Assembly (NCBI GenBank): GCA_001802865.1
Contig: MHAF01000098.1
Span: forward strand, 35,245 to 99,244
Reading direction: 5' to 3'
DNA: 64,000 nucleotides
Origin: Ignavibacteria bacterium RBG_16_34_14
GTDB taxonomy: Bacteria; Bacteroidota; Ignavibacteria; Ignavibacteriales; Ignavibacteriaceae
Shown here: one piece after another, positions 35,856 through 44,440 of the stretch
Numbering within the stretch: position 1 is the stretch's first letter
How the letters are laid out: every line of letters begins with the position of its first letter
Position numbers and translations under genes: made by a program
The notes under the pieces: generated by a model
The model's input: only the letters and a program-made list of their open reading frames with translations
What the model was told of the DNA's origin: nothing
The model's database searches: none

Positions 35856-37559
35856 TTAAATATTTTTCCATTTCTCTTTTAAATTTTTCAACCTTGTATA
35901 AGCCGGCTTTATTTCACCTTCAGGGTTTGCAACCAACCCGCCATTTTTTATAAAAGAATAAGGATCAACAAAATCATACCAGTTAATAGCTTCAATCCAT
36001 GGCTTGCTGTACATTATAGTATAAATCTGTTCCATCCATTCCGCCTGAAGTTCAGGATCCCATTCACGATGCCAGCTGTAAGGATGATTTGGTAAAACAT
36101 AATCACCAGATGCAACTGTTTCTTTTGTAGGACCTGAAGTTGTTCCTATCTCGGTTATCTGAATTGGTTTCCCATATTTTTTTAATCTCTCTGTCATCCT
36201 GATTGTATCGGCTAAATCTCTGTTTGTATATTGATAATACAACTGCTGACCCGTAATTGTAAAATCAACTCCAGCCTCATAACAAAGTTTTATAAATTGG
36301 TGTGGTGTAACAAGCTGATTACTTTTATAAACTTCTTTAGTTGTCCAGATCTGTATATAATCAGCATTGATACAGCAGTTGTTTATTAAGCGATGAACTT
36401 TTGGATTAGTATCTTTTGAAACATCAGCAATGAGCTTAGCAATTCCAACGAGTTGATCAGGAAGTAATTTTTGAATATTACCAAAATCATGTGCTTCATT
36501 TATAATTTCCCATGCATACATCTCATTGCCATAATGAGAGACAACTTCCTTAGTATGTTTTTCAACATATTTTAGAACTTCAGGATAACTTTTTTTGATA
36601 AGCCAGTCCGGAGTGCAGCATTCATCAGCCCAAAAAACCGGACGACCTTCAACACTAATATCTTTTTCTTTTAATCTTTTAAATTGTTCATCACGATCTC
36701 CATAATCATAAATCCCTTCCTCCTTCTGGAAACGGGGAAGATAATGAGTTATAGTAGCATAATTAAAAAGATTGGAAAAAAGTTCCATAAAAAGATCTTT
36801 ATCCATCCTTGAAAAACCTTTTGTATCACAGCCGATAAAAAAATTTTCTCTGTTTCCATTCCTCTTAATATCATACCAGGCTTTTTCTATCTCAATTTTT
36901 TCTCCTCCCCACATTGAGTAGTAAAGGGAACTTTGGGAAAGTTTTCCACATTTCTCCCCATTATTTTGAACTTTAACAGCATCTGCAAGATATTCTTCAG
37001 AAAGATCAATGTATGGTTTCAGATCTTTAGATGGCTGCCATCCTTCTTTTATAAATTGGTTTATTCTCTCCCTGTTTTTAGCTGCACGTGATTTTGCAAG
37101 TTCAAAATTAAGGTTGAGATAATTGCTTTTTCCGGTTTCAGGAAGTTCATAAAACTTTCCTTCATTATCTGCAGTCATATAAATGTAACCGAATCCTTCA
37201 ACATTCCATCTTACATTTACACCAAATTTTTCTTTGCCCCCTGCATCTGAAATTTTAATTCCATCTTTCGTTGAAAAAATATTTGAATAAAAAGCATCCC
37301 ATTTAGTATCACTGGCAAAAGCCCAGCTTGGAAAATCCCATTCGGCAGGTCCGATATTCTCAAAAGATTTTATCATTCCCAAATTAGGTCCGGCTCCATC
37401 CTGAACAAAATAAGGCTTGAAAATTAATTCACCTTTTTCTGTAACAGGAATTGTCCTTCTTTTGGTAAGAATTAAAGGAGATGATAAAATTTGGTTGGTA
37501 GCTGCAACAACTCCAGCACTTGCAAGTGCAGATTTTCTGATGAAGTCTCTTCTGTTCAT
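35856..37559 (-). CDS. GH10-like glycoside hydrolase, Tat-exported (tandem copy 3)
   Basis: The 567-residue protein has a canonical twin-arginine signal (MNRRDFIRKSALASAG). The N-terminal module contains GELIFKPYFVQDGAGP, RWNVEGFGYIYM and ADNEGKFYELP. The barrel has WEIINEAHDF (acid/base) and QITEIGTTSGP (nucleophile). The subsite segments read FNYATITHYL, EGRPVFWAD and GQQLYY, again lacking the classical xylanase ENxxK and RGH residues. Its stop codon directly abuts the next paralogue's start with no frame change, and it lies 8 bases after copy 2. It carries a slightly longer insert after the signal than its paralogues. Confidence 0.84.
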   Translation of the reverse strand: MNRRDFIRKSALASAGVVAATNQILSSPLILTKRRTIPVTEKGELIFKPYFVQDGAGPNLGMIKSFENIGPAEWDFPSWAFASDTKWDAFYSNIFSTKDGIKISDAGGKEKFGVNVRWNVEGFGYIYMTADNEGKFYELPETGKSNYLNLNFELAKSRAAKNRERINQFIKEGWQPSKDLKPYIDLSEEYLADAVKVQNNGEKCGKLSQSSLYYSMWGGEKIEIEKAWYDIKRNGNRENFFIGCDTKGFSRMDKDLFMELFSNLFNYATITHYLPRFQKEEGIYDYGDRDEQFKRLKEKDISVEGRPVFWADECCTPDWLIKKSYPEVLKYVEKHTKEVVSHYGNEMYAWEIINEAHDFGNIQKLLPDQLVGIAKLIADVSKDTNPKVHRLINNCCINADYIQIWTTKEVYKSNQLVTPHQFIKLCYEAGVDFTITGQQLYYQYTNRDLADTIRMTERLKKYGKPIQITEIGTTSGPTKETVASGDYVLPNHPYSWHREWDPELQAEWMEQIYTIMYSKPWIEAINWYDFVDPYSFIKNGGLVANPEGEIKPAYTRLKNLKEKWKNI

Positions 37560-37567
37560 TGTTTAGC

Positions 37568-39232
37568 TTATAAATTCTTCCATTCTTTTTGCAATGTCAT
37601 TAATCTTTCATACACAAGTTTAATTTCTCCTTTCGGTGATTCTAGTAGTCCCCCCTGCTTAATCCAGGAAAAAGGATCAACAAAATCATACCAGTTAACC
37701 GCTTCAATCCATGATTTACTGTAAGCAAGGGTATAAAGTCCTTCCATCCAATCAGCCTGAATTTCCTGAGTCCAATGCCCATGCCAGATGTAAGGCTCTT
37801 CAGGCAATCCAAGTCTTCCGGTCATAATGGAATCTTTATTCGGACCTGAACTTGCACCAACTTCCGTTAGTTGAACAGGCCTGCCGAATTTTTCCAGACG
37901 TTCGATCAGGATAATTGTATCCTGTAAATCACGGTATGGAAAATACATCTGTTGCCCTGTAACAGTAAAATCAACTTCTGCTTCCACCAGGTCTTCCATA
38001 AATTGAAACGGTGTCCGTTGAGGATAGGTTGCACCAAGCTCTCCCCATTTTTTCAGCTGAACATATTCAGCGTAGGGACAGCAATTATTAATTAAACGAT
38101 GAACTTTCGGGTTTGTATCATTGGCAACTTCACAAGCAAGCTTAGTTACGTTTGTTATTTGTTCGGGAGTGAGCTTTGTTTCATTTGCCCAGTCGTGAGA
38201 TTCATTAACAATTTCCCATGCATACATCTGATCTCCATAATGACCAACAACTTCTTTAACATGTTTTTCAACATATTTCAATATTTCATCATAAGATTTA
38301 TTCCGGAGCCAATCAGGAGTTACGGTTTTATATGGCCAGTAAAGAGGTCTTCCTTCAACAGTAATATTTTTATCTTTTAATCTTTTGAAAACCAGATCTC
38401 TAGTTTCAAATTGTTTTTTATCTTCCTGAGGTTCAAAGTCTTCATAAGTTCCGCTTTCAAGATAATAAGTGATGGTGGCATAATTAAAAATCTCTGTGAA
38501 CAATCTCATAAAAGTTTCGGGATCCATCTGGTAATAACCACGAGCATCGCAGCCAATAAAAAATTCGGGACGGAAGCCAGCCTTTTTTATTTTAAATTTT
38601 GCATAATCAAGCTCTAATTTTTCTCCTCCCCACATTGCATAATAAAGAGATTGCTGAGAAAGCATTCCCATCTTTTCTATATTCAATTCAGCTTTTTCAG
38701 CGTCTTCTAAAAATTCCTCTGAAAGATTAAGAAATGATTTTACTTCTCTTGACGGGGAATAATTATCTTTAGAAAATTTACTCAAGCGATTTCTGTTTCT
38801 TGCAACACGGCTTTTTGCTAATTCAAAATTAAGATTAAGCTCAAGCTGTTTTCCTGAAGGGGGAAGCTGATAAAATTCTCCGCTGTTATCTGCTGTAATG
38901 AAAATATAACCAAAACCTTCAACGTTCCATCTTACATCAACTCCGAATTTTTCTTTTCCATTAGTGTCCGAAATTTTAACCCCTTCTTTTGAAGCAGTTA
39001 TATTTGAAAAAAATGCATCCCATCTTGAATCGCTTGCATAAGCCCAATCAAGCAGATGAGGTCCTTTTCCTTTCTGAACAAAAACAGGTTTAAAAATTAA
39101 TTCTCCCATCGCAGTGTTTTTTGCAATCCTGCTTTTAGTAAGAATTGTCTGGTTGGAGTAAATAAGATTTGGTACAACTGCCAATCCCAATCCTGCAACA
39201 GAGGATTTTTTAATGAAGTCTCTTCGTTTCAT
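37568..39232 (-). CDS. GH10-like glycoside hydrolase, Tat-exported (tandem copy 2)
   Basis: The 554-residue protein has a Tat signal (MKRRDFIKKSSVAGLG). The N-terminal beta module has GELIFKPVFVQKGKGPHL and RWNVEGFGYIFITADNSGEF. The GH10-type barrel carries WEIVNESHDW with the acid/base Glu and QLTEVGASSGP with the nucleophile. The subsite segments are FNYATITYYL, EGRPLYWPY and GQQMYF. Compared with classical GH10 enzymes the -1/-2 site residues are replaced in the same way as in the other copies. It is separated from copy 1 by 48 bases that contain a repeat-like hairpin. Confidence 0.84.
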   Translation of the reverse strand: MKRRDFIKKSSVAGLGLAVVPNLIYSNQTILTKSRIAKNTAMGELIFKPVFVQKGKGPHLLDWAYASDSRWDAFFSNITASKEGVKISDTNGKEKFGVDVRWNVEGFGYIFITADNSGEFYQLPPSGKQLELNLNFELAKSRVARNRNRLSKFSKDNYSPSREVKSFLNLSEEFLEDAEKAELNIEKMGMLSQQSLYYAMWGGEKLELDYAKFKIKKAGFRPEFFIGCDARGYYQMDPETFMRLFTEIFNYATITYYLESGTYEDFEPQEDKKQFETRDLVFKRLKDKNITVEGRPLYWPYKTVTPDWLRNKSYDEILKYVEKHVKEVVGHYGDQMYAWEIVNESHDWANETKLTPEQITNVTKLACEVANDTNPKVHRLINNCCPYAEYVQLKKWGELGATYPQRTPFQFMEDLVEAEVDFTVTGQQMYFPYRDLQDTIILIERLEKFGRPVQLTEVGASSGPNKDSIMTGRLGLPEEPYIWHGHWTQEIQADWMEGLYTLAYSKSWIEAVNWYDFVDPFSWIKQGGLLESPKGEIKLVYERLMTLQKEWKNL

Positions 39233-39236
39233 TTAG

Positions 39237-39270
39237 CCTCATCCTAACCCTCTCTCAAAGGGAGAAGGAA
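39237..39270. repeat. Repeat-like imperfect hairpin between GH10-like genes
   Basis: The 48-base gap between two GH10-like genes contains CCTCATCCTAACCCTCTC followed by TCAAAGGGAGAAGGAA. The halves form an imperfect stem (CCCTCTCTC with GGGAGAAGG). The sequence resembles a widespread intergenic palindrome type that I recognise from other bacterial genomes. There is one copy in the window, so its repeat status here is inferred. Confidence 0.45.
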
Positions 39271-39280
39271 TAAAAATTTA

Positions 39281-40948
39281 TTAAATGTTTTTCCACTTCT
39301 CTTTTAAATTTTTCAACCGATGATAAGCAGCTTTCGGTTCTCCTTTTTCAGATTTGAATAATCCGCCATTCTGCATATAAGAATATGGATCAATCAGATC
39401 AAACCAGTTGCAGGCTTTTATATATGGTTTGCTATAAGCAAGAGTGTAAATCTGCTCAAGCCAATCTGCCTGTGTTTCTTCATCCCACTGGTGATGCCAT
39501 AATGGAGGTTCATTTGGCATTTCAACTCTTCCAAGTTTTATGGATCTTTCTGTTATTCCTCCGCTTACTCCAACTTCCGAGTAATGTATTGGTTTGTTAA
39601 ATACGTCGAATCTTTCAGTCATTAAAATTGAATCCTGGAGATCCCTGTAAGGATAGTACATCTGAAGTTCAACAATATCTATGTCAATTCCGGCATCAAG
39701 CAAATCTTTTGTCCATTGCCAGGGAGTTCTTTGTTTAAATTTAGCTTCATTACCCGATGAGTATTGATTCATATGAACATACTCAGCAAATAAACAGCAG
39801 CTGTTAATAGTTGTTTTTACATTTGGAGCAATAGATTTTGAAACATCATTAATTAATCTTGTCAGCTCGGTTATCTGTTCATGATTCAGATTCAATTCAT
39901 TGGCCCAATCATGAAGCTCATTTACAACTTCCATTGCATAAAGCGAATCGCCAAATTTTTTCATTGTATCCGTTGTAAGTTTTTCAGCATACTTTAGGAG
40001 TTCATCATACTTCATATTTCTCAACCAGTCAGGTATACAGCAATCATGAAACCAGAAGAGTAATCTTTCCTGGCACTTAATATTTCTCCGATTAAGTTTA
40101 TTAATTAAAACTTCCCTTGTTTCAGGATTTATAATACCTTTTTCGGATTGATAATCTGACATCATCCCATCGCCTTCTACTACAAAAGTGATGTTTGCAT
40201 AATTAAACAGCTCGCTGAAAAGTTCAAGAAATTTATCCTGGTACATCTGGTAAAAAGCACGTGCATCGCAGCCGATAAAAAAATCTTCCCTGAATTTATT
40301 TTTTGCAATTTCAAATTCTGCTTTTTCCAGCTCCATTTTTTCACTTGCCCAGAGTGCATAATTTAAACTCTTCTGTGAAAGTTCAGCACATAGTTCATCA
40401 TCGCCGGTTTTCGTAGCATCTTTATACAGTTCTTCTGAAAGATCAACAAGCATATTAACTTCTTTTGTTGGAATCCATCCATTTTTTTTCAGATGATCTA
40501 ACCTTATTTTATTTCTTACTACCCTGCTTTTTGCGAACTCATAGTTGAGGTTAAATTCCATTCCTTTCCCATCACGTGGAAGAGAATAAAATTCCCCGCC
40601 ATTGTCTGCAATAATATTTGTGTAACCAAATCCTTCAACGTTCCATCTTCCATTTATGCCAAATTTCTCAACTCCTTTGGAATCAGAAATAGTTATAACA
40701 TCATTTATAAATTGTATATTTGAATGAAATGTATCACAGTTTTGATCCGTTGCCCATACGAGATTGTAAAGATGAGGTCCTCTTCCTTTTTGTACATAGT
40801 AAGGTTTAAAAAGCAATTCACCCTTCAAAGTTCTTTTTGCTGTTCTTGATTTGGTTAATATGGTCGGCGCAGAAAATATTTGTTCGGCCGGCAGTAAAGA
40901 TGTAGAACCAACAATTGTAGATTTTCTTATAAAGTCTCTTCTTTTCAT
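39281..40948 (-). CDS. GH10-like glycoside hydrolase, Tat-exported (tandem copy 1)
   Basis: The 555-residue protein has a Tat signal (MKRRDFIRKSTIVGST). The N-terminal module has GELLFKPYYVQKGRGPHL and GRWNVEGFGYTNIIADNGGEF. The barrel carries MEVVNELHDW (acid/base) and HYSEVGVSGG (nucleophile). It is the most diverged of the five: FNYANITFVV replaces the ENxxK segment, CQERLLFWFH replaces RGHTLVWH, and ELQMYY replaces GxQSH. It follows the MFS transporter gene by 5 bases, and both are part of the same run. Its divergence suggests an old duplication with substrate shift. Confidence 0.83.
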   Translation of the reverse strand: MKRRDFIRKSTIVGSTSLLPAEQIFSAPTILTKSRTAKRTLKGELLFKPYYVQKGRGPHLYNLVWATDQNCDTFHSNIQFINDVITISDSKGVEKFGINGRWNVEGFGYTNIIADNGGEFYSLPRDGKGMEFNLNYEFAKSRVVRNKIRLDHLKKNGWIPTKEVNMLVDLSEELYKDATKTGDDELCAELSQKSLNYALWASEKMELEKAEFEIAKNKFREDFFIGCDARAFYQMYQDKFLELFSELFNYANITFVVEGDGMMSDYQSEKGIINPETREVLINKLNRRNIKCQERLLFWFHDCCIPDWLRNMKYDELLKYAEKLTTDTMKKFGDSLYAMEVVNELHDWANELNLNHEQITELTRLINDVSKSIAPNVKTTINSCCLFAEYVHMNQYSSGNEAKFKQRTPWQWTKDLLDAGIDIDIVELQMYYPYRDLQDSILMTERFDVFNKPIHYSEVGVSGGITERSIKLGRVEMPNEPPLWHHQWDEETQADWLEQIYTLAYSKPYIKACNWFDLIDPYSYMQNGGLFKSEKGEPKAAYHRLKNLKEKWKNI

Positions 40949-40953
40949 TAATA

Positions 40954-42240
40954 TCAGTTTATTGAGGGTTTAATTAATTCTAAATTCTTTTTTCTTGGTT
41001 CTTCAACCATAATTAAAAACCAGATTGCAGATGCAAGAGCAAATATTCCGGCAATTATAAAAACAATATCGTAGCCAAATTGATTTGCGATCCATCCACC
41101 CAACAGTCCTGATAAAATAAACGGAGCTGTAATTAAATTTGTTAAAGATATATACGTAGGTCGATCTTCTTCCAGACAAATTTCTGAAATTATTGTTAAT
41201 CGGGAAACCAGGGTTAATGAAATTGTTAGAGAAGATCCTGCGAAACATAAATAATATATTTCAACTGAAGGTGAGATTAATGCAAACAAACATGCAATGA
41301 ACGTGAAAATAATTCCCCACAATAAATTAATTTTATGGCCGAGCTTATCAGCAAGATATCCGAAATATAAACTTCCGATTACCATACTAAGCATCATAAC
41401 AATTGTAAAATATCCGGCATAGGAATCTGTTAATGAAAATTTATCAAAAGCATTAACAGCAAAGAAAGCATGAGACATTAAAGCCATCATCATCAAAGAA
41501 TCAGCTATTAAGAAATTGCGATAATTTTTTTCTTTTTTAACTATTGAGCCAAGCCTTTTTAAGAATTCTTTTGAAGAAAATGTTTGTTCCGGATGATTTG
41601 GTTTCTCTTCTTTTAAAAAAACCAAAAAGGAATAAGATGCCATTGTAATCAGGAATGCGATTAAAAAAAGTAGTGCAAAGTTTTGAGGAAAAATTATTTC
41701 TGCAAGAATTTTTGAAACCAGCCATCCACCGAAAATTCCTAAAGCTCCTCCAAGAACAGAACGGTAAGCAAATAATCTTCCTCTCAATTGAACAGGAGTT
41801 AATTTTGAGATCAGATCAAACCAGCCAGGAAGATTTATACTACCGCCTAAAGCGGCAAATGCAAGTCCCAAAAAGAAAATTATCAGTGCGGTATTATTGC
41901 TGACTGTTTCAATCAAAAAATAACTAAGTAAAGCCAGGACAAGCCAGGGAATTCTTTGAACTAATGCCGTTTTAAGCACCCATAGTTTTTTAAATCCTAT
42001 TTGCCTGACATAATTGGAAACAAATATCTGCGGGAAGTTAAAACCGATTGACCAGATAACAGGAATAAGTCCAACAGCAATATCACTGCCGCTTATTTTT
42101 TTCACAAAAACAGGAAGAACCGTTTGCATTGATACAAAACTCATCGCAAAAGAATATATTGAACCATCAAAAACATTCAGGAAAAAATTCTTTTTAACAC
42201 TGGAATCCTGAAAGTGTTTAGAAGAGAACCGTTTAAGCAC
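40954..42240 (-). CDS. Major facilitator superfamily transporter, probable sugar permease
   Basis: The 428-residue protein has about 12 membrane helices with a central cytoplasmic loop near residue 205-235 (FLKEEKPNHPEQTF). It contains an MFS-type loop YLADKLGHKINLLWG between helices 8 and 9, the conserved Asp-Arg-Lys-like pattern. It overlaps the GH42-like gene by 8 bases and is followed by the GH10-like copies, so it probably imports the oligosaccharides or monosaccharides those enzymes release. The substrate is unknown. Confidence 0.85.
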   Translation of the reverse strand: MLKRFSSKHFQDSSVKKNFFLNVFDGSIYSFAMSFVSMQTVLPVFVKKISGSDIAVGLIPVIWSIGFNFPQIFVSNYVRQIGFKKLWVLKTALVQRIPWLVLALLSYFLIETVSNNTALIIFFLGLAFAALGGSINLPGWFDLISKLTPVQLRGRLFAYRSVLGGALGIFGGWLVSKILAEIIFPQNFALLFLIAFLITMASYSFLVFLKEEKPNHPEQTFSSKEFLKRLGSIVKKEKNYRNFLIADSLMMMALMSHAFFAVNAFDKFSLTDSYAGYFTIVMMLSMVIGSLYFGYLADKLGHKINLLWGIIFTFIACLFALISPSVEIYYLCFAGSSLTISLTLVSRLTIISEICLEEDRPTYISLTNLITAPFILSGLLGGWIANQFGYDIVFIIAGIFALASAIWFLIMVEEPRKKNLELIKPSIN

Positions 42241-44353
42241 AAAAAACTTTAACCTCTCTTGCTGAAAGTTCCAGAGAAATTGATGAACCGTCTTTTTGTT
42301 TAGCTGATTTTATTTTTTTACCTGTAAACTGCTCAGTAAAAATTTTTATTTCTTTGATTGGAAGTTTTATTGCCGCCAGATTTTTTTTATTCTCAAGATT
42401 TTGAACAATGAGCATTAGCTTATCTTCTTTTGTAAGAAGATCAACTCTGACTTTTTTATTTGTTTCTGGTTTTTTTATATTGGCAACGTATTTAACTAAT
42501 CCAGCAATTAAATCTCCATTTGATTTTATTTTTTCACGATGAAAAACTAAACCAATATATGATCCTATCTGGACTGCTTTCCCTTTTCCATATTCTGAAT
42601 AAGTAATTGCTGGTTCACCCGATTTAAATTTGGCAAGAATTTTAGCTCCTTTAAGAAAGAATGTTTCTTTTACAACTGAGCCAGAAATTTTTGTTCCTTT
42701 TTTTAAAGGAGGAATATCTTTTGTTAAAATAATTTCTTCGGAACCCTTTACAGGTTCAACAACTCCCTGCTTAATCTGGAAAACTTTATCTAAACCATAA
42801 CCGGGAATAACTTTTTCATGATGCCCACTTTCTATATTCCATCCCGCGGTATAACTTTCACAAATTAACACTCCTCCATCCTTTACCCATTTTTCAATCA
42901 CATCAGCAATTTGTTTACTTAGTACATAAGGAAAAGGAATAATTAATACTTTATAGTTTTGAAGAATAGAGGGAAATTCTCTCGGATGAATAAAATCTAT
43001 ACTATAATTTTTTTCATACAGAGCACGATGAAATCCCAAAAGAGAATCAGTTGCATTTTTCTCACTTCCAGTTGAAGCCCATGTAAAGATTTGGTTTTCC
43101 GGATTGTAAAAAATTGCAATTTCGGCTTTAGGAGGTTTTGCATCAAGCAGAAATTCAGAATTCTTCTGTAAAACTTTCCCGACTTCAGAGTAAGATTTTA
43201 ACCAGGGAGTTACAGTTCCATCGAGATAAGTCAATCCCCAGGCTGGAGCTTCTCTTCCTAAGATCTCAGGGCGATACTGCCAGAAAATAAATCCTTTTAA
43301 ATTCCCTGCAATTCCGCTGAAGATTAATCTTTTAATGTCATTTTCATTAATAGCTTTTTGAAGATCTAGAGTATAACCATAAAGCATTAACATTTCTGCT
43401 GATATAACAGGTTTATCTTTTGAACAAGATCGGAGGATATCGATCATAGCAGCATCATCCATTTGAGTGAAGCCGTGAAGATCACCATATTGTCCTACAT
43501 TCCATGGATCATTCGCTGTTGATGTGATGGGAAACCCCTGTATAAAAACATGATGGCACATCAAAGGATGTTTTCCTTTATCTTCATCTTTTGCAATTTC
43601 AAATCTTTGTTTAACATTTTCTCCGATTGTATAAACAAAGAACATCCGCCAATCTATTATATCATTAAAAGTATTTCGTGTAACAGGAATCTCAGCATTA
43701 TCAAATGAATTATAATTCCGGTTCCACGCTTTATTAAGCTCGTTAAGATTTTTGTATTTGTTCTTAAGCCACAGCCTGAATTTTTTTTTACAGTTATCAC
43801 AGTAGCAAAGCATATCACCAATTTTTTCAGCATCATCAGCATATAATCTCATCTCTGCCATACTACTGGTTAATTCCGGTTCGCTTCCTACATTCCATAT
43901 TTCCAGAGCAGGATGATCTTTATATCTCTTTATGGTTTCCCTTAAAAACTTAAATTGATATTCAGTTACTTTTTCATTATTGATACAATACCCCAACCCA
44001 CCAATTTGTCTGTGTGGCTGAGTCTGCGGTCCAATTTTTCTTCCATCCAAAGTTATCATTGAAGCATCTTCATACTTAGTATAAATCCATGCAGGAGCTG
44101 TGTCAAAAATTGTATTCAGCATTACACGAAGTTTAAACTTTTGAGCAAGATCCATCAGCTCATCAATATCATCAAAATAAAATTTATCTTCCGAAGGATT
44201 ATTCCATCTCCACTGCACCCAGAATTTAACTGTATTAAATCCATAAGCAGCCATATTTTTCAAATCTGTTTCCCAATCCTCTTTATGCGGTGAAGGAGCC
44301 CGGTAATATTGAGAACCAAAAGGGAAATATGTTTTGGAGAGTAGTTTTTTCAT
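42233..44353 (-). CDS. GH42-like beta-galactosidase family protein, cytoplasmic
   Basis: The 706-residue protein lacks a signal peptide and has the GH42 three-part layout: a barrel (residues 1-400), a trimerisation Rossmann-like domain (LIIPFPYVLS, GGVLICESYTAG) and a small beta domain at the C terminus. GH42 zinc-type cysteines are present in MLCYCDNCKKKF (about 182-191). The acid/base Glu158 sits in EIWNVGSEPE, where the usual Asn before it is Ser157. The nucleophile is Glu320 in PVISAEMLM. Trimming of imported oligosaccharides is likely. The Asn-to-Ser change and the position beside GH10-like genes make galactose specificity uncertain. Confidence 0.82.
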   Translation of the reverse strand: MKKLLSKTYFPFGSQYYRAPSPHKEDWETDLKNMAAYGFNTVKFWVQWRWNNPSEDKFYFDDIDELMDLAQKFKLRVMLNTIFDTAPAWIYTKYEDASMITLDGRKIGPQTQPHRQIGGLGYCINNEKVTEYQFKFLRETIKRYKDHPALEIWNVGSEPELTSSMAEMRLYADDAEKIGDMLCYCDNCKKKFRLWLKNKYKNLNELNKAWNRNYNSFDNAEIPVTRNTFNDIIDWRMFFVYTIGENVKQRFEIAKDEDKGKHPLMCHHVFIQGFPITSTANDPWNVGQYGDLHGFTQMDDAAMIDILRSCSKDKPVISAEMLMLYGYTLDLQKAINENDIKRLIFSGIAGNLKGFIFWQYRPEILGREAPAWGLTYLDGTVTPWLKSYSEVGKVLQKNSEFLLDAKPPKAEIAIFYNPENQIFTWASTGSEKNATDSLLGFHRALYEKNYSIDFIHPREFPSILQNYKVLIIPFPYVLSKQIADVIEKWVKDGGVLICESYTAGWNIESGHHEKVIPGYGLDKVFQIKQGVVEPVKGSEEIILTKDIPPLKKGTKISGSVVKETFFLKGAKILAKFKSGEPAITYSEYGKGKAVQIGSYIGLVFHREKIKSNGDLIAGLVKYVANIKKPETNKKVRVDLLTKEDKLMLIVQNLENKKNLAAIKLPIKEIKIFTEQFTGKKIKSAKQKDGSSISLELSAREVKVFCA

Positions 44354-44370
44354 TAATTTCTATAATAATG

Positions 44371-44393
44371 TCATTCCCGCAAAAGCGGGAATT
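44371..44393. repeat. REP-like palindrome
   Basis: ATTCCCGC (44373-44380) and GCGGGAAT (44385-44392) form a perfect 8-bp stem around AAAA, within TCATTCCCGCAAAAGCGGGA. No T-run follows on either strand, so it is not a standard terminator. The form resembles a dispersed intergenic palindrome common in several phyla. A partial relative occurs at 50211-50238. Confidence 0.6.
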
Positions 44394-44440
44394 TCAAGAA
44401 AAAAAATGATTCTGAATTAAATGTAGAAGGAGAGCAGAAG

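Noticed and set aside
32499-40948. CRISPR or other short tandem repeat array
   Set aside because: The repetition is of about 1.6-kb coding units with diverged sequence, that is gene duplication.
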